Positions 24,700-46,687 of a DNA stretch of 64,000 nucleotides are shown here, piece by piece (positions within the stretch are counted from its first letter, which is position 1; the number at the start of each line of letters is the position of its first letter). The DNA is from Sphagnum compactum. Lineage: Eukaryota; Bryophyta; Sphagnopsida; Sphagnales. Where the stretch lies: the NCBI GenBank assembly GCA_965153455.1, contig OZ234497.1:12648001-12712000 (forward strand), in the 5' to 3' direction. The notes under the pieces were generated by a model. That model was given only the letters and a program-made list of their open reading frames with translations. It did not search any database and was not told the origin of the DNA. A program made the translations under genes and the position numbers.

Positions 24700-25592
24700 A
24701 CATTATGTGTTATGAAATTTCGAATCACCAAAAGTGGTTTGAGATCACACATCTTGAGATTATATCTCATACATTAAATATTTAAAATTGTGTTCACACT
24801 AGAATTGGCTTCACAATAACTTACCCTAGTTTACTTATAATAATTAAGATATAAACACACTCTTAACAATGGTCGTGTGCTACCATATTCGTGCCTACAA
24901 ATTCTTGGAACTTTGGACTAGACTTTGTGCATTGAAACACAATTTATTGCAATAATGGAATTATATAGCTTGGGTTGCTATTAATTACTACATGCAAACC
25001 TCTTTTGTAGATTCAAGAACGACAATATTGCATATTTGTGGTTTCAAACTTTTGGAACTCTTTGGAAAATTGAAATACATAGATGGTGACAAAACTTCTT
25101 TATTACAAAGGTTTTGAAATTTTTTTTATCTTCATCTAATACATCACTAGAATTGTCAAAGCCTGAAGTTGTTGAGTTAAATTTGTCCATTTTTCTTGAT
25201 TATACAAATGCAACTTTGTTGCATGTTTAGTCAACACTCCTTGTGTAGTAATGCTTCTTATGTCAATAGTGTAACTTTTGTGATGCACTTGTGGTGATGT
25301 TTTTTGTGTGACCATGCAATGCAGCTTTTGTCATGCATGGAACTCTTGTTACAGATGCAACTATATTGATTACGATTGGAAAGAAGGTATCAAGAATTTT
25401 AGATTAGTTATGTGTTTATATCCTAATTACTATAGATAAACTAGGGTAAATTATTGTCGAATATGTTATAATGTGAACATAATTCTAGATAATTATTGTA
25501 TGTAATATAATCCCAAGATGCGTAATCTCAAATCACTTTGAGATTCTAGAACACATAATGATTTTCTATTTTGTAACTTTTATGTGTTATGC
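24700..25592. mobile_element. Long inverted-repeat (foldback) element
   Basis: Arms of about 170 bp at 24700-24872 and 25400-25592 are imperfect reverse complements. Matching blocks include TTACCCTAGTTTA(C/T), ATATAAACACA, TGTTCACA and the TTTGAGAT(C/T)A segment. The 530-bp centre has no coding frame. The structure fits a non-autonomous transposon; ends and target duplication are unresolved. Confidence 0.75.
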
Positions 25593-28500
25593 CAGTTTTC
25601 TTTTGCACATGGTGTTTTGATTTTTCATTTTTTGACTTAAATTTTAACATTGTTACAAGTGAGTCATGTTTTGAATCACCAAAAGTATGGTCTAGTTTAA
25701 TTTAGTGTTGTAGTTAGATTTAATTTTGTTTTTATGGATTGGGTTTGTAGTTATGTGTTTTACATGAGGACTAGTTTGTTTGGGAGCTTTGTTTAGATGC
25801 TATGTGGAATGTTGGTTGTATATGGAGTTATAGCTAGTAGAAGCTGTAGTCAAAGGGCACTTCACGGTAGATAAAAAAGCTTGCACAAAGATTTTTGTGA
25901 TTTTTGAATAATTTTTCGTTTAACATTATGTGAGGAGTTAAATCCTAGTTGAATTTGGGTACTTGGAGCTTGAAGAAGTTGTGACATCAAGGTAACAAAA
26001 AAAATCTACAAGGAAAAGCCTTTATTTTTATCACAAGGCCCCTACCCCATTGTTTTCTTCCTTCCTTTTTTCTCTTTCATCACCATGGTTGTCTTCATGG
26101 TGGTCTTGCAACATAGCAAATAGTAACAAAACACAAGATTGGGGGAAGGGGAGCGTAGGGTGTGGGTTGTCAATGCCATCATTGTTGTTGGCGAGCCAAA
26201 AGCTCCTCTCCTCGTCATCATTGGTTTCCATTGGTGAAGGAGTGGGGAGAGGGGGGCGGCATTGACACTTCGTTGGCATCCTTTTTTTCGGTGTCTTCTT
26301 GTGTTGTCCAAGAATAGCAAAGATAGAAAAAAAAGAGGGGGCCTACGTAGTGGGAGTCCACCTCGAAGCTCCTTCATCATCACCAACTTTGGAGGTCACC
26401 TAAATGTAGGCCGAACTTGTTATGTTCGGTGGGCTTGGAAGCTTTGCAAAGCCTAGGGAGAGGCTTAGGATAAGAAGGTTTGAAAGGTCCAACCTAGACC
26501 TCCCATTTTTTTTTTCCTTTTTTTTTCAATTTATCGAACCTAATAGGAAAGTTTGACAACAATTTCATCTTGCCACATGTTGTTTTCTTGAAATGCTTTT
26601 TAATTTATTGCAATTTTTGGGGTTCCATTTTATTTTTTGTTTATTTTTCAAGATTTCATCCATGTAGAATAAGTTTCATCCATAATTTAAATGTAACCTT
26701 GTCAACCTTTTGGGTGTGCTTGTTTTTGCAGCTTCACGCTTGAACATATCCATGAGGAAACCAAGCATGAAGTTTCTTCTGAACTATGGTGAAACTCCTA
26801 ATCTCTCACTGGAAGGATGAGACTGCAGTTCAAAAGATGGTGCCAAGGTGGATCTTGACTGGCAATTTATTCCTTTGGCAGGATTCAGTCATCAGCTAAG
26901 AAGTTGAAGGTAAGGTATAGTAAAAAAAAAGCTTTGAACCACACACTGGTATCTGATGTAATTTGTCACCATCTCATGCTGCAAGATATCTTCTCAAGCT
27001 TGCTGTTGCATATGAGATGCTTCCCTCTAGGATCATCAAATGATGTTACTCCCTCCTGTTCTTTCCTATAATTTTCAAGGTTTAGGATTTAACTATGGCT
27101 GAACTTCTTCTTCAAGTACTCACTACTCTTTTGTTTGGTCTGTTCTACAGACTTTATGCTTGAACACACAACAGTCCTAAGTAGTTTGCCAAGGGGAGAG
27201 AAACTCTTGGCACAACCAACAGAAGATCAATATAGACCAGGACGAGGGTGAGATTAAGACGTGCAATGTGCAGCAGGGCGTGCAGCAGGGTCTGTAATTA
27301 CAGAAGTGGCTCCTCATCATCAGGCTGGAACTTCAACAAAGTCCTGAGCACAGCAGCTTCTAGCTGTTAATGAGGTGCACCTGCTGCAAATCTTGTAAAC
27401 TAAAATTCATTATAGAAAGTATAACTATAATTAGCAAGGCAGAGAGGGCTAGAGCTAAATATAATGCTTTGTGGGTGGCAAATTAGCAACTCCTTAATTC
27501 AGATTGTTTAGGTACACACTAATTATAACACCATCAACTAAAACTACATTAATTGGTTTCAACTGCAGCAAAGCTTCTTCATTAAGAACCCAAATGTATG
27601 ATCAAATTACTGCAGAGCTACAAATTAGCAAGCTTCTAGATCCAGGCTCAGAGCTTGCAGATGGATGGATCTCTAAATCCCTGAGAGCCTTGCAAATTGA
27701 TCATGAACCTTACACATGTTGCAACAAAATGTATTGTAAGCAAAAATTATGGGTTGTTCATGTAACCATGATCACTAACTAGTATGATGCAGCAGCAGAT
27801 TTGGTGAAGAAAATGTTTTCTGGGGTATTAAATAGAAGAAGAAGATCTTCAGAGTACACCAGAAGAAGAACTTTCAAAAAGACTGTGACAGAAAAACTTT
27901 GTTGTTGCAGTTTGGGGTGTGATGGATCGGCTTTGGGTCCAGCATGCAGGATGATCTCACATCATGCAGCAGCATCCTCATTTGTCAGCTTGCTTCTTTG
28001 ATCTGCGACCGGCTCCTGACAATGGGTGTTGTAAGGGTGGAATTGATGGCTCCCTCACATATGGGTAAGGAGGAAGTCCAGCTGATCTTGTACTCGACCC
28101 AACAACTGGATCTCATGTAGCATCCTGGACGTATAATAAGAAGAAGAGCTGTTGTAATTCACACAGGATTTTTGGCACACATTTTTGGGTCGTCTGCCAT
28201 AGGTAAGTAGTGTTGCAGCCCCTGCAGTAGGTGCATCATCATCATCATCTTCATCATCCGCTTCATCGATCATCCATTGATGCTGAATTGCTGGAAGGTG
28301 GTACTGCAGCTGCAGCAGTGATATTTGGGGGGGAGCTATAATTGCAGCTGCATCAAGCTTGCACAGGATTTCCATCAGCTGCCTCACCAACTGCTAGAAG
28401 TTGCTGTGATGGGGACTTTGTTGAAGTTCCTAGCTTCTTGATGTTGAGCAGCAGCTACTTCACATCACAGGCCCTGCTACACGTCTTGAAAATCTTGTCC

Positions 28501-30376
28501 TCCTCCTCATCCATATTGATTTTCTGTTGGTTGTGCAAAGTTTTTTGAGGCACATAATTGGAACCAAAACTTGAGAACCAGCCTCTGGCTAGAACTGAAC
28601 CTGGAACTGGAATGGCCCCCCAAAACTTGTTTTATACAGGTCTCAAACTCGTATGTACCAATTCCTTTAAATATTTAATTTTGATTTTTGGGTTTATTAA
28701 GCATTTACTTGATATAGGTGGGCACATTTTTTTCAACACACACCGAAAAATAAAAAGATTTATCATGCATAAATAAAGACTAAAACTAAAAACTTTATGA
28801 ATAATAAATTAATTAGAATATTTTCAGGCTGGCTTCAATTTTCAAATATTTGCTCATCTTTCAATCCATTTCTTTATCTATTCTGCTCCAAATGAGCATT
28901 TTTTTTTCCTATTGAGTGATTTGCCCAACTGGCCCCTAAACCCTAATATGCTTGATGCTCCAGATCATTTGAATGTTGGGCTTGGATTAGGTATTTGGCT
29001 ATGATTTTGGGTAGTAGTAAAAATCCCACCATTGCATTTGAGTTTTATGTTAAATTTCAGTTGTGTCCATTTTTTCGCATTTTGTGGCAACTTGTTGAAT
29101 GAAAGAGGAAAATTTCGCAAAAGTGAATCGATTTTGTTGTTGACCAAGGTTGAAATATTATTCAATTTTTTTTAAGTGAGAAAAGGCTCGAGAATAGAAA
29201 CTTCAAATTCATTTAAGTTGAAACTCCAATTCTATCCATCATTTCCAATTAAGCATTTCAATTGTATGAAAATCAAAATATAGCTCAAAGTCGTTAAACC
29301 TCGAGGTTTGCCTTATAACGATTTATGAGTTCCATTTGACACCAAAATTATAACTATCAGATCAACACTAAATTTTCATCGAAAACTGAAAAACAAATAA
29401 TCTATTTACGTATCCCTGCCACTAAAGTTTTGAATACATATACAAGTCATTAATAGATTTTTAATAAAAATATGGGTTCTTAAATTATTAATTAATTAAT
29501 TGATTTCTATAATTTCAACAATCAAAAGTTGGGGGGGATAAAAAAGTTCCACTTATTTTATTTTATTTTCAAAACTTAAAATTTACAGGTATGAGTGCAT
29601 AACATTGGTAGATAACCATTTCAGGATTGTGTTTTTTGGTCTCTCTTCGGCGTGTTGAGATTTCATGATGCCCTTAGACAAAATTTACATGTTTTACAAA
29701 ATTTTAATCAAGCTTTAGATTGTCAATAGAAAAAAAAGTCATTTATCCCAATCCCTTGCACCATATATTAAATTTCCGTAGTGCGCATTGGGCCTTAAAA
29801 TCCTCTTTTCATGTGGAGAAAACACAAAACCTCTCTCTCTCTCAATATATATATATGTTGACATAGAACCACATATTGCAAATGTCTGAAGGGGCAGATG
29901 AAAATCCTGGTACAAACACAAAAGAACTCTTTTAACCCAAAAAAAACGAGAGCGAGAGAGAGAGAGAGAGATCATCAACAGAGTAAAAGAAAATAAAAAC
30001 TATGATTGCAAATGATCCCAAGTGCCAAGAGGGAGGAAAAAAACAACAACAACAAAGCCATGGTTGTTCAACTCTTAAAAGGAAAACACCATGAAAAAGG
30101 GCAAAAGTAATTGAGATTTTTCTTTTCTGTAGGTCACATAAATGATGACAACTCTGAGTGACAAAAATATACTCAATCTTTGTTGAATCTGCTCCAGAAT
30201 ATACATGTTGTGTTGACGGGCTTGAGGAATTGGGTCTGACATTATTTGCATGAACTCTCTCTTCCATGGACAAGGAATTCTCTCTCCTCTAGAAACAATC
30301 CCCATGATAGTGCCCAAGCTTTTCAGCAAAAGGTGCTTTGTTTCTTCTTGTGTAGAATAGGAAGAGTAGTCTTTTT
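25593..30376. other. Intergenic region with a GC-richer stretch at 26.7-28.5 kb
   Basis: Flanks are AT-rich. From about 26.7 to 28.5 kb the composition resembles the transcribed neighbours and contains splice-like CAG and GTAAGG motifs and a few frames of 60-110 codons on both strands, none of which I recognise. It may be a noncoding transcript, a decayed gene or a fast-evolving gene. 28.5-30.3 kb is AT-rich, with short TA and GA runs near 29.85 and 29.95 kb, and includes the MAPKKK 3' UTR. Confidence 0.5.
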
Positions 30377-39811
<9,435 letters not shown>

Positions 39812-40896
39812 CTTCAGAGCTTCACTCAGCCTCACCTGCATGCATCAACATGCCAAGCAGCCCTTGTTTCCTTCCCATGGGCCTTGACATGAGCAAATTA
39901 GCTGTGTCAAATCTTCTGGAGGACTATTGGGTGTGCATAGAGGATTTTGCAAAAGAACTGGCAGACCTTGATTCCAGAAATCATCATGTCTTCTTGAGGA
40001 GAGACTTAGATCCTCCTCAGATTCATTGCAACAATTACTGCTTGAGCACTCCTCCTCCCAGGCTCAAACCCTAATAATAACAAGAATTCCAACAACAAAA
40101 GCAAAACAGGATCCTACCCATAGAAACTATGCAGCAACAACAGGATTCAATGCAATGCATACATGTCCAAATCCTTCCTTCTCCCTTGATGTTGCATTTT
40201 CTCAGCTGAATGCTGAAGAAGAAGAAGAAGAAGACCACATTTAGAAATTGGAAAACAACCCAATTCTTCCCGCAACGTCACTCATAAATCATATTCCGTC
40301 AGTTCGGAAAAAAGCAAACAACAAAAAACAACATCAACAACAAGCTCTTCAAAGAAAAAAGCTTGCAGCTAACTATAATAACGAGAAATCCAAAAACCGA
40401 AATTGCAAACTCTGTACATATATATCTTCGAGCTTCTGTACATATCTTCTACAGTTGCACTACTCCTGCTTCTTCCTCTTTCTCCTCCTTCTCCTCCTCC
40501 TCCTCTTCTTCTTCCCCACAATGGAGAAAACAAACCCAAAAGAAAACAAAGAACAAGAAGAAAAAACTACGAAAGAAAAGGGTCCACACAAAACACTAAC
40601 CAAACACGGAACTTGATACAGAACAAAAACAACAACAAAGAACAACAAGAGAATGTAAAGAGATGGGGATTTTGCATGGGCGATGATGGAGAGAAGACGA
40701 TTGATTTGTCGAGAGAGAGAGAGAGAGTAGTAGTGACCAGCAGCAACGTACCGCTTCACTAACCACCTTTCTTCTTCCCCTCCAGCTTCTGTTCGTCTCC
40801 CCTGCCCGCTCCTGCTCTGCCCGATAAAAAATTTCACGTTGCCCGTCCTCGATTTATTCTACCCGACTACTTTTTCACCCTCTGCCCTAGCTGAAT

Positions 40897-41280
40897 ATGC
40901 TACCCAATCTCCATTTTCATGCTGCCCGGTATCAATTTTGATGCTGCCCAGTACCGATTTTCATGATGCCCGGAATCCATTTTGATGCTGCCCAGTACCA
41001 ATTTTGATGCTGCCCCATATCCATTTTTATGCTGCCCATTACCAATTTTCATGCTGCCTGCCCTAGACTTTATCCAGCCTAATCTAGATTTTCATGCTGC
41101 CCTAAATAAATTTTCATGTAGCCCCCTGTAGATTTTCATGGCTACCTAATACAAATTTCCATGCTGCCCGATCTAGATTTTCATGGCTAATCGATCCAAA
41201 TTTCAATGCTGCCCGATCAAGATTTCATGGCTACTCGATCCAAATTTTCATGCTGCCCGAAATGAATTTCCATGGCTACT
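40897..41280. repeat. 22-bp minisatellite upstream of the MAPKKK gene
   Basis: About 17 units of 22 bp, consensus ATGCTGCCC(G/A)NTACCAATTTTC. In the last third, ATGCTGCCCG units alternate with CATGGCTA(C/A)TCGATC units. The array lies about 100 bp upstream of the likely transcription start (a GA-rich 5' UTR near 40.7 kb). Confidence 0.9.
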
Positions 41281-41408
41281 ACTTGGAATTCCATACTGAC
41301 TTGGGCATTTTTTGAGCCTTTTTTTTTACCTTCTTCTTCTTCTTCTTACATTTTTTTACTTTTCCAACTTCTCATGTTGCTGCTTTGGTAACTGTGTAAC
41401 CTACACGG

Positions 41409-41514
41409 TAGCCGTTCATTATAATTGGATTCACACTAAAGGATGTTACTACGGGTATAACTAGCCGTTCATTATAATTGGATTCCCACTAAAGCATGTT
41501 ACTACGGGTATAAC
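41409..41514. repeat. 53-bp tandem duplication
   Basis: Two nearly identical units beginning TAGCCGTTCATTATAATTGG and ending ACTACGGGTATAAC. Confidence 0.95.
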
Positions 41515-44500
41515 TATTCCGTAAAACCCGTGCTCATTTTTTTTAAAGTGTATTTGCAGATACGTTTACAAAAGCGTAAGAAAGAAAGCCATGTGCATTT
41601 TTTTAATGCATATTTCCATTTTTCAAAATGCTCATAATCATTTTATTTTCTTGTAATACTTGACGGGTATCAATCGATACCTATTAAGAATCACAAGATA
41701 ATAAATAAATAAACAAGTGGTGGGATTTACATTGTGCAATACCCTTAGGCCAAGGTGTTCCCAAAATAATGGGCCCTCCATCTTTAGTGTCAAGGACCCA
41801 TTATTTTGGGATTGCCCTAACCCTCAAGTGTTATGCTACACAAAGAATGTGTACACTAATAATATTTCATAACTTGGCATTATATTAAATAATGGAGCTA
41901 TTGTGCCTGAAAATTTCTTTCATACAAAGTTAAAGTTAGCTTGCTCACTGAGAGTTTCTTTTGTGCTTTGAACATGAGAAGTAAATATTTTTCAAAAAAA
42001 TTGACAATAATTTCAAAAAAAATAATTAGTGCCTAACTAAGCTAAGCTAGGTATTACAATAGTCATTTTAGTTTATGGGAAATTTTGGAAGTTGGATCTA
42101 CAAGTTCATTAAAAACACATGATATGGTAATAGATTTGAGTGAAGACAAACATAGCAAAGGAATGCATACATTGTGATGATGAGGAGAGATTTGCTAACA
42201 TTGTATAATCCAATTTTGAGTGTTGAAGTGAGGCATTTAGGGTTTGAGTTTTTGGCACAAGTGTGTATATGAGCTTGTAACATCTAATACCAAAGTTTTT
42301 CTACTACTACATGGGTATAATGTGGGATCTACTACACATCCATGTGCAATCTTTGTGAAATTAGGATTGTTTATTCTTTTTTTGAGGACAACTACGTTGG
42401 TTTTGAAAATTTCAAAGTCGGTGTCTTGTGCATGCATCAACAAGCCTAATAAATTGTATGTCAACTTACAAGGGGTGAATCAAGAGTTGACAATTCATTG
42501 GGCAATTGTCGTTTGGATGTATATGGATTGATTCATGATGGACCAAACAAATAGGAATTCCATGTTAGAGTGTTTTTATGGAGTCGATGCATGAGTGAAG
42601 AGGTTTCCTTGATGTCATGTAGAGATGAAAGATCACATGAGACTACATTCACCCTTTTCCCTTTTTGGTCACAACACATTACATGTAAGGTGTCTCCTCT
42701 CCTTCTCAAACGAATCAAAATCGTTTAAAATTTTATCAAATCTTTACACTCGAGAAGGCCCTCAAACCGTGTTGTTTTAAGAATTTAGACCACACTCTTG
42801 GCTCACACCTTGTGTCAAGCCTTCATTCCAAGAATAGTGCCTCACTCTACACATTTACCCCTCTCTTGTTTAAGGGTTTTAAATGGTTAATGTTTAAAAC
42901 ATTAATTAATTCTTATGTTGTTGACACAAGGGGATAAGTAAAAGTAATACAATCTAGAATTAATTTAACCTTACATTGAGTGATTCAAACATTTGAACCT
43001 ATGGCAAAAAATTCAAATGACAAATCTAAATGACCTCTAAATCATAGAAAGGGTTATGTTAATCTTTTAAAGTGAAAGGGGTCAAACTAATCTCTTTATT
43101 CTATCTAAGTTGAAATCAAATCTTTAAAAACTATATGGGTTGTCATGTAAATTAAAAGAAATTAGAATGAAAAAACCCTCTTTCATTCTTCAGGGGGCAT
43201 ATAAAGCCCATGGGTGAAAAGCATTACCAAAATCAAGTTGCATTCAATTGCCAACTCACATAAGCTTTATCTTATATTTTAAAGCTTTCTAATCAAAAGC
43301 AAAATGAGGAAATAATGATCTCATTTTGTCTTTTGTGTTCTCCCAAGTTTTTTTTTTCATTTTTGTTTGATTGTTTGACTTCACACATTTAGTTTTCAAA
43401 ATCAAAGTTGTCCCCCGGCAACTCTATTTGCAAGTATTACAGTAGTGAATTACATGGAGGCATGTGGAGATGATTTTGGTTATGATGATGGCAATCAACA
43501 TGCAAACATGCATCAAGTATGTTCCATTGCATCTCCATGCATCTTGTTTTTTCTTATGCATACACATACTATTCGAGACAATGTGATTAGTATATAATAC
43601 CATAAATTGGATAACACAATTTGAATTTCAATGCACATTGGACATGCATTCTTGACATCTTTGGGAATCCTTCTATCGAAGTTGAAGCACCATTAGGGGA
43701 AATAAAGAACAAGGGAAAATAAATAATAACTTCCAATTTTGGCACAAATATAAGCCGTATAAAAAAGCCTTGAAAGCTAATTGGGAGCTAATAGTATCCA
43801 TGGTTCAAGAAAAATAAAATGGACATGTTGCTTCATTGGATGTGGTTGGTTGATTTGAGCGATTGGTTTAAGAGCACAATCTTGAAATGGAAGATTTTTT
43901 TAATAATCCGTATGGGATTCAACCATGGTATACATATGAGAAACATACTTGCACAAATGAGAAGTGGGCCTCAATAGATGATGATTACAAAATAATTCAA
44001 GATTGCAAAATAATACATATATGATGTGTGTGTGTATATATATAACATTGGGGATTAACACATATTATATGTGGGTGCAAATATGTTCAAAGGAGCCAAA
44101 AACCATGTTAGATAGTGGTGAAAATTGTATAAATATTTTTTATGTATGTTTTTGTTTTGACATTTTAAAATTATATTAATCATTTCAAGTTGTATTAAAT
44201 AACTAATATGAGTGTTGTGAAATTCAAATTAAAATTTCATTAAATTAAATTTTGGGTTTTGGTTTTATGAATGGATTTTTGAACTTGAACAATAGTTGCA
44301 TCAAAATCAATCAGATTTTGAAAAAGGACTAGGGTAAATGACTCTTTTAATATAAAAACATTTGATGATAAAAAAAATTTAAATGATATTAACTTACTAC
44401 CCACATTCAAAATGCATTCACAATTTAAAAGTTATTATATTTAATTTTTTTTAAAAATTCAGACTATGTTTCAAAATCTAAAAATTTCAAGAGTTTTTTA

Positions 44501-45800
44501 TCACATGTAAATGGGGTGTAATTTACATGACATATAAATTAAAAAAAATTAATTTATGATATAATTTTTCTTTTACAAGAGTCAGCATATTTTGTTATGA
44601 TTCAAAATTATGATTATTTTTCAAAATGAAATGTTAAATCAATGAAATCTACACACTTTGAAATTTTCATATTTATTCAACAACGATTAACACAAAACGT
44701 GTGATTATTATGACTTTAATAACAAGTTGCAAAATATTTCATTCAAAACTTCTTTCATAAGAAAAAATGAAAAGGACTAAAAAAAAACTCACAATCCTTT
44801 TATAAAATAATCATGGTGGCTCCTCTAAACGTATTTGCACCCATTTTAAATATATATTGGTTTTCATAATAAATATAATTTGACTATAAAAATTTTACCC
44901 AACAACCAATATATGGGACCCTATACTTTTATTCATGTATATTGTAAATTCAGAAAAGAGTATTTATCCCCTTTTGAAAAAACATGTGAAACTTGTGAGA
45001 TGAAATTAAGACGAACTCTGAAATGAAGTTTGGGTTGCCATGTCAAACTACACAAACCAAAAAGAGAAGAAAGTTAGTGTAGTTTAATGTCACTTTGGAA
45101 AACAAACGTGCCATGAATCATAATTTGAACTCACAAAACACACCATGGCTTGAACCTTGAAAAAAATCTACTCTCCTTCTTTTAATATATTTTACAATTA
45201 CTTTACATTGAAACTGCACTTTTTTCCAAGGTTCCCAAATGATTGTCTTGAAATTATTAAGTTATGAATCCCATTATTTGAAATGATGATACCAAAGACC
45301 ATGTGGACTAGCAAGAGGAGAATGAGAATTTATCTTCACAATGGAAACTCATCTTAATCTCTTTAGATTGTATTAATCTGTGCTTCTGGTTAAATCATGA
45401 TAAAGAGCTCGTGGATAAGCAACTTTCCCTTGTTATGTTTAACATATTTGTTAGTGATTTCTATCCTACAAAGTTGGACAAGTGTATGTTTCATTTATAT
45501 GTCATTTAAGGCGATATTTGCAATTGCAAGAGTTTGGGTGTGTAGTGGTTGAGCCTCGGTGATAAGAGTAGGTCCAGCCACACCCAGTATGTGATCCTCT
45601 ACTGGCGTAAACCACATCCAAAATACAGTACTCAAGCCTGAACTTCATCAAAAGTAAAAATCCTTGTATCATGCGGTTTGTCATCTGGGCTGTTCTCGTG
45701 CTTTTTGTTGAAAGACTTATTCACTTCTGCGAACTGGGTGCATGTGTCTGGCGGCTGTTTCTTTCTTCAAACCTGCACTGACATTATTCTTTTTGCATTC
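41515..45800. other. AT-rich intergenic region
   Basis: No gene seen. At about 41763-41815 is a hairpin with arms CCCAAAATAATGGG and CCCATTATTTTGGG, perhaps a very small MITE. The rest is AT-rich single-copy-looking DNA. Confidence 0.6.
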
Positions 45801-46687
45801 GCATCTTGTTAGACAAGGGTGCCTAATGCAAAGGATCAAGCCTCCCAGGAATCAGATACAAGAACAAAAGATGAAGACAAATTTTACAACTTGAAAAAGA
45901 TAGCTGCGTCAGTCCTGTCCTTCCTGGGTACAAAGTCTGTATGGAAATCACAAAAGACACACTGCACAAATAGATAAGAGGACCAACAGAAGAAGGCAGG
46001 AAACCCATGGACACTCTGGAAAACATCTTCAATGCTGAAGATGCAAATCAGGTAGCAACTAGCAATGCATCTGGAAATGAGAATGTCAAAACTCAAGGAA
46101 CCCTTCAGTCCAGCTTGCAGCAGGCTTGCAGGAATCCAAAGAGCAGTCCTATCATATTTAGTCTATGAGATTGCCAAGAAAAGTCCACAATAACACTTAC
46201 AATGTAACTGTTGTGTCAGTTCCTGCAAAACTAACATGAGAAGAATTGAGTACAGTTGTACCATTCTGAGCTGCCATGACTCCCCACAGATTTCCATCAG
46301 CTCCCTGACACCTGGGTGTAGTAGACAAGTACACAATAATCCACCCAAAACTCTAGCCAAATAATTATACAAAATCTGCATTCAAGCTGCAACAAGCATG
46401 TGAGGATAAGCTTCATTCGTTTCAGTTTGGTCCTACCTATTTCCCCCTTGTATTGACTATTGCTTTTCTGACCAATCCACTGAACATTGGAATAGCTCCC
46501 AATGCTCACCTCATACCAGGGGGACATTGGCATAGACATGAGGACATAATCTCATTTGGGCCACTATGTGATGATACATTCATGCAAGGCATCAGAAACA
46601 ATCAGTGAATTTACACAGTCAAAGTATACACGGACACCTATATGGACCTTCGGTCCACTTTCCTACAATGACTTAACTCTCAGTTGT

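Noticed and set aside
28342-28548. Plus-strand frame with Ser/Leu-rich sequence.
   Set aside because: Overlaps a minus-strand frame; neither has similarity or clear splice context.
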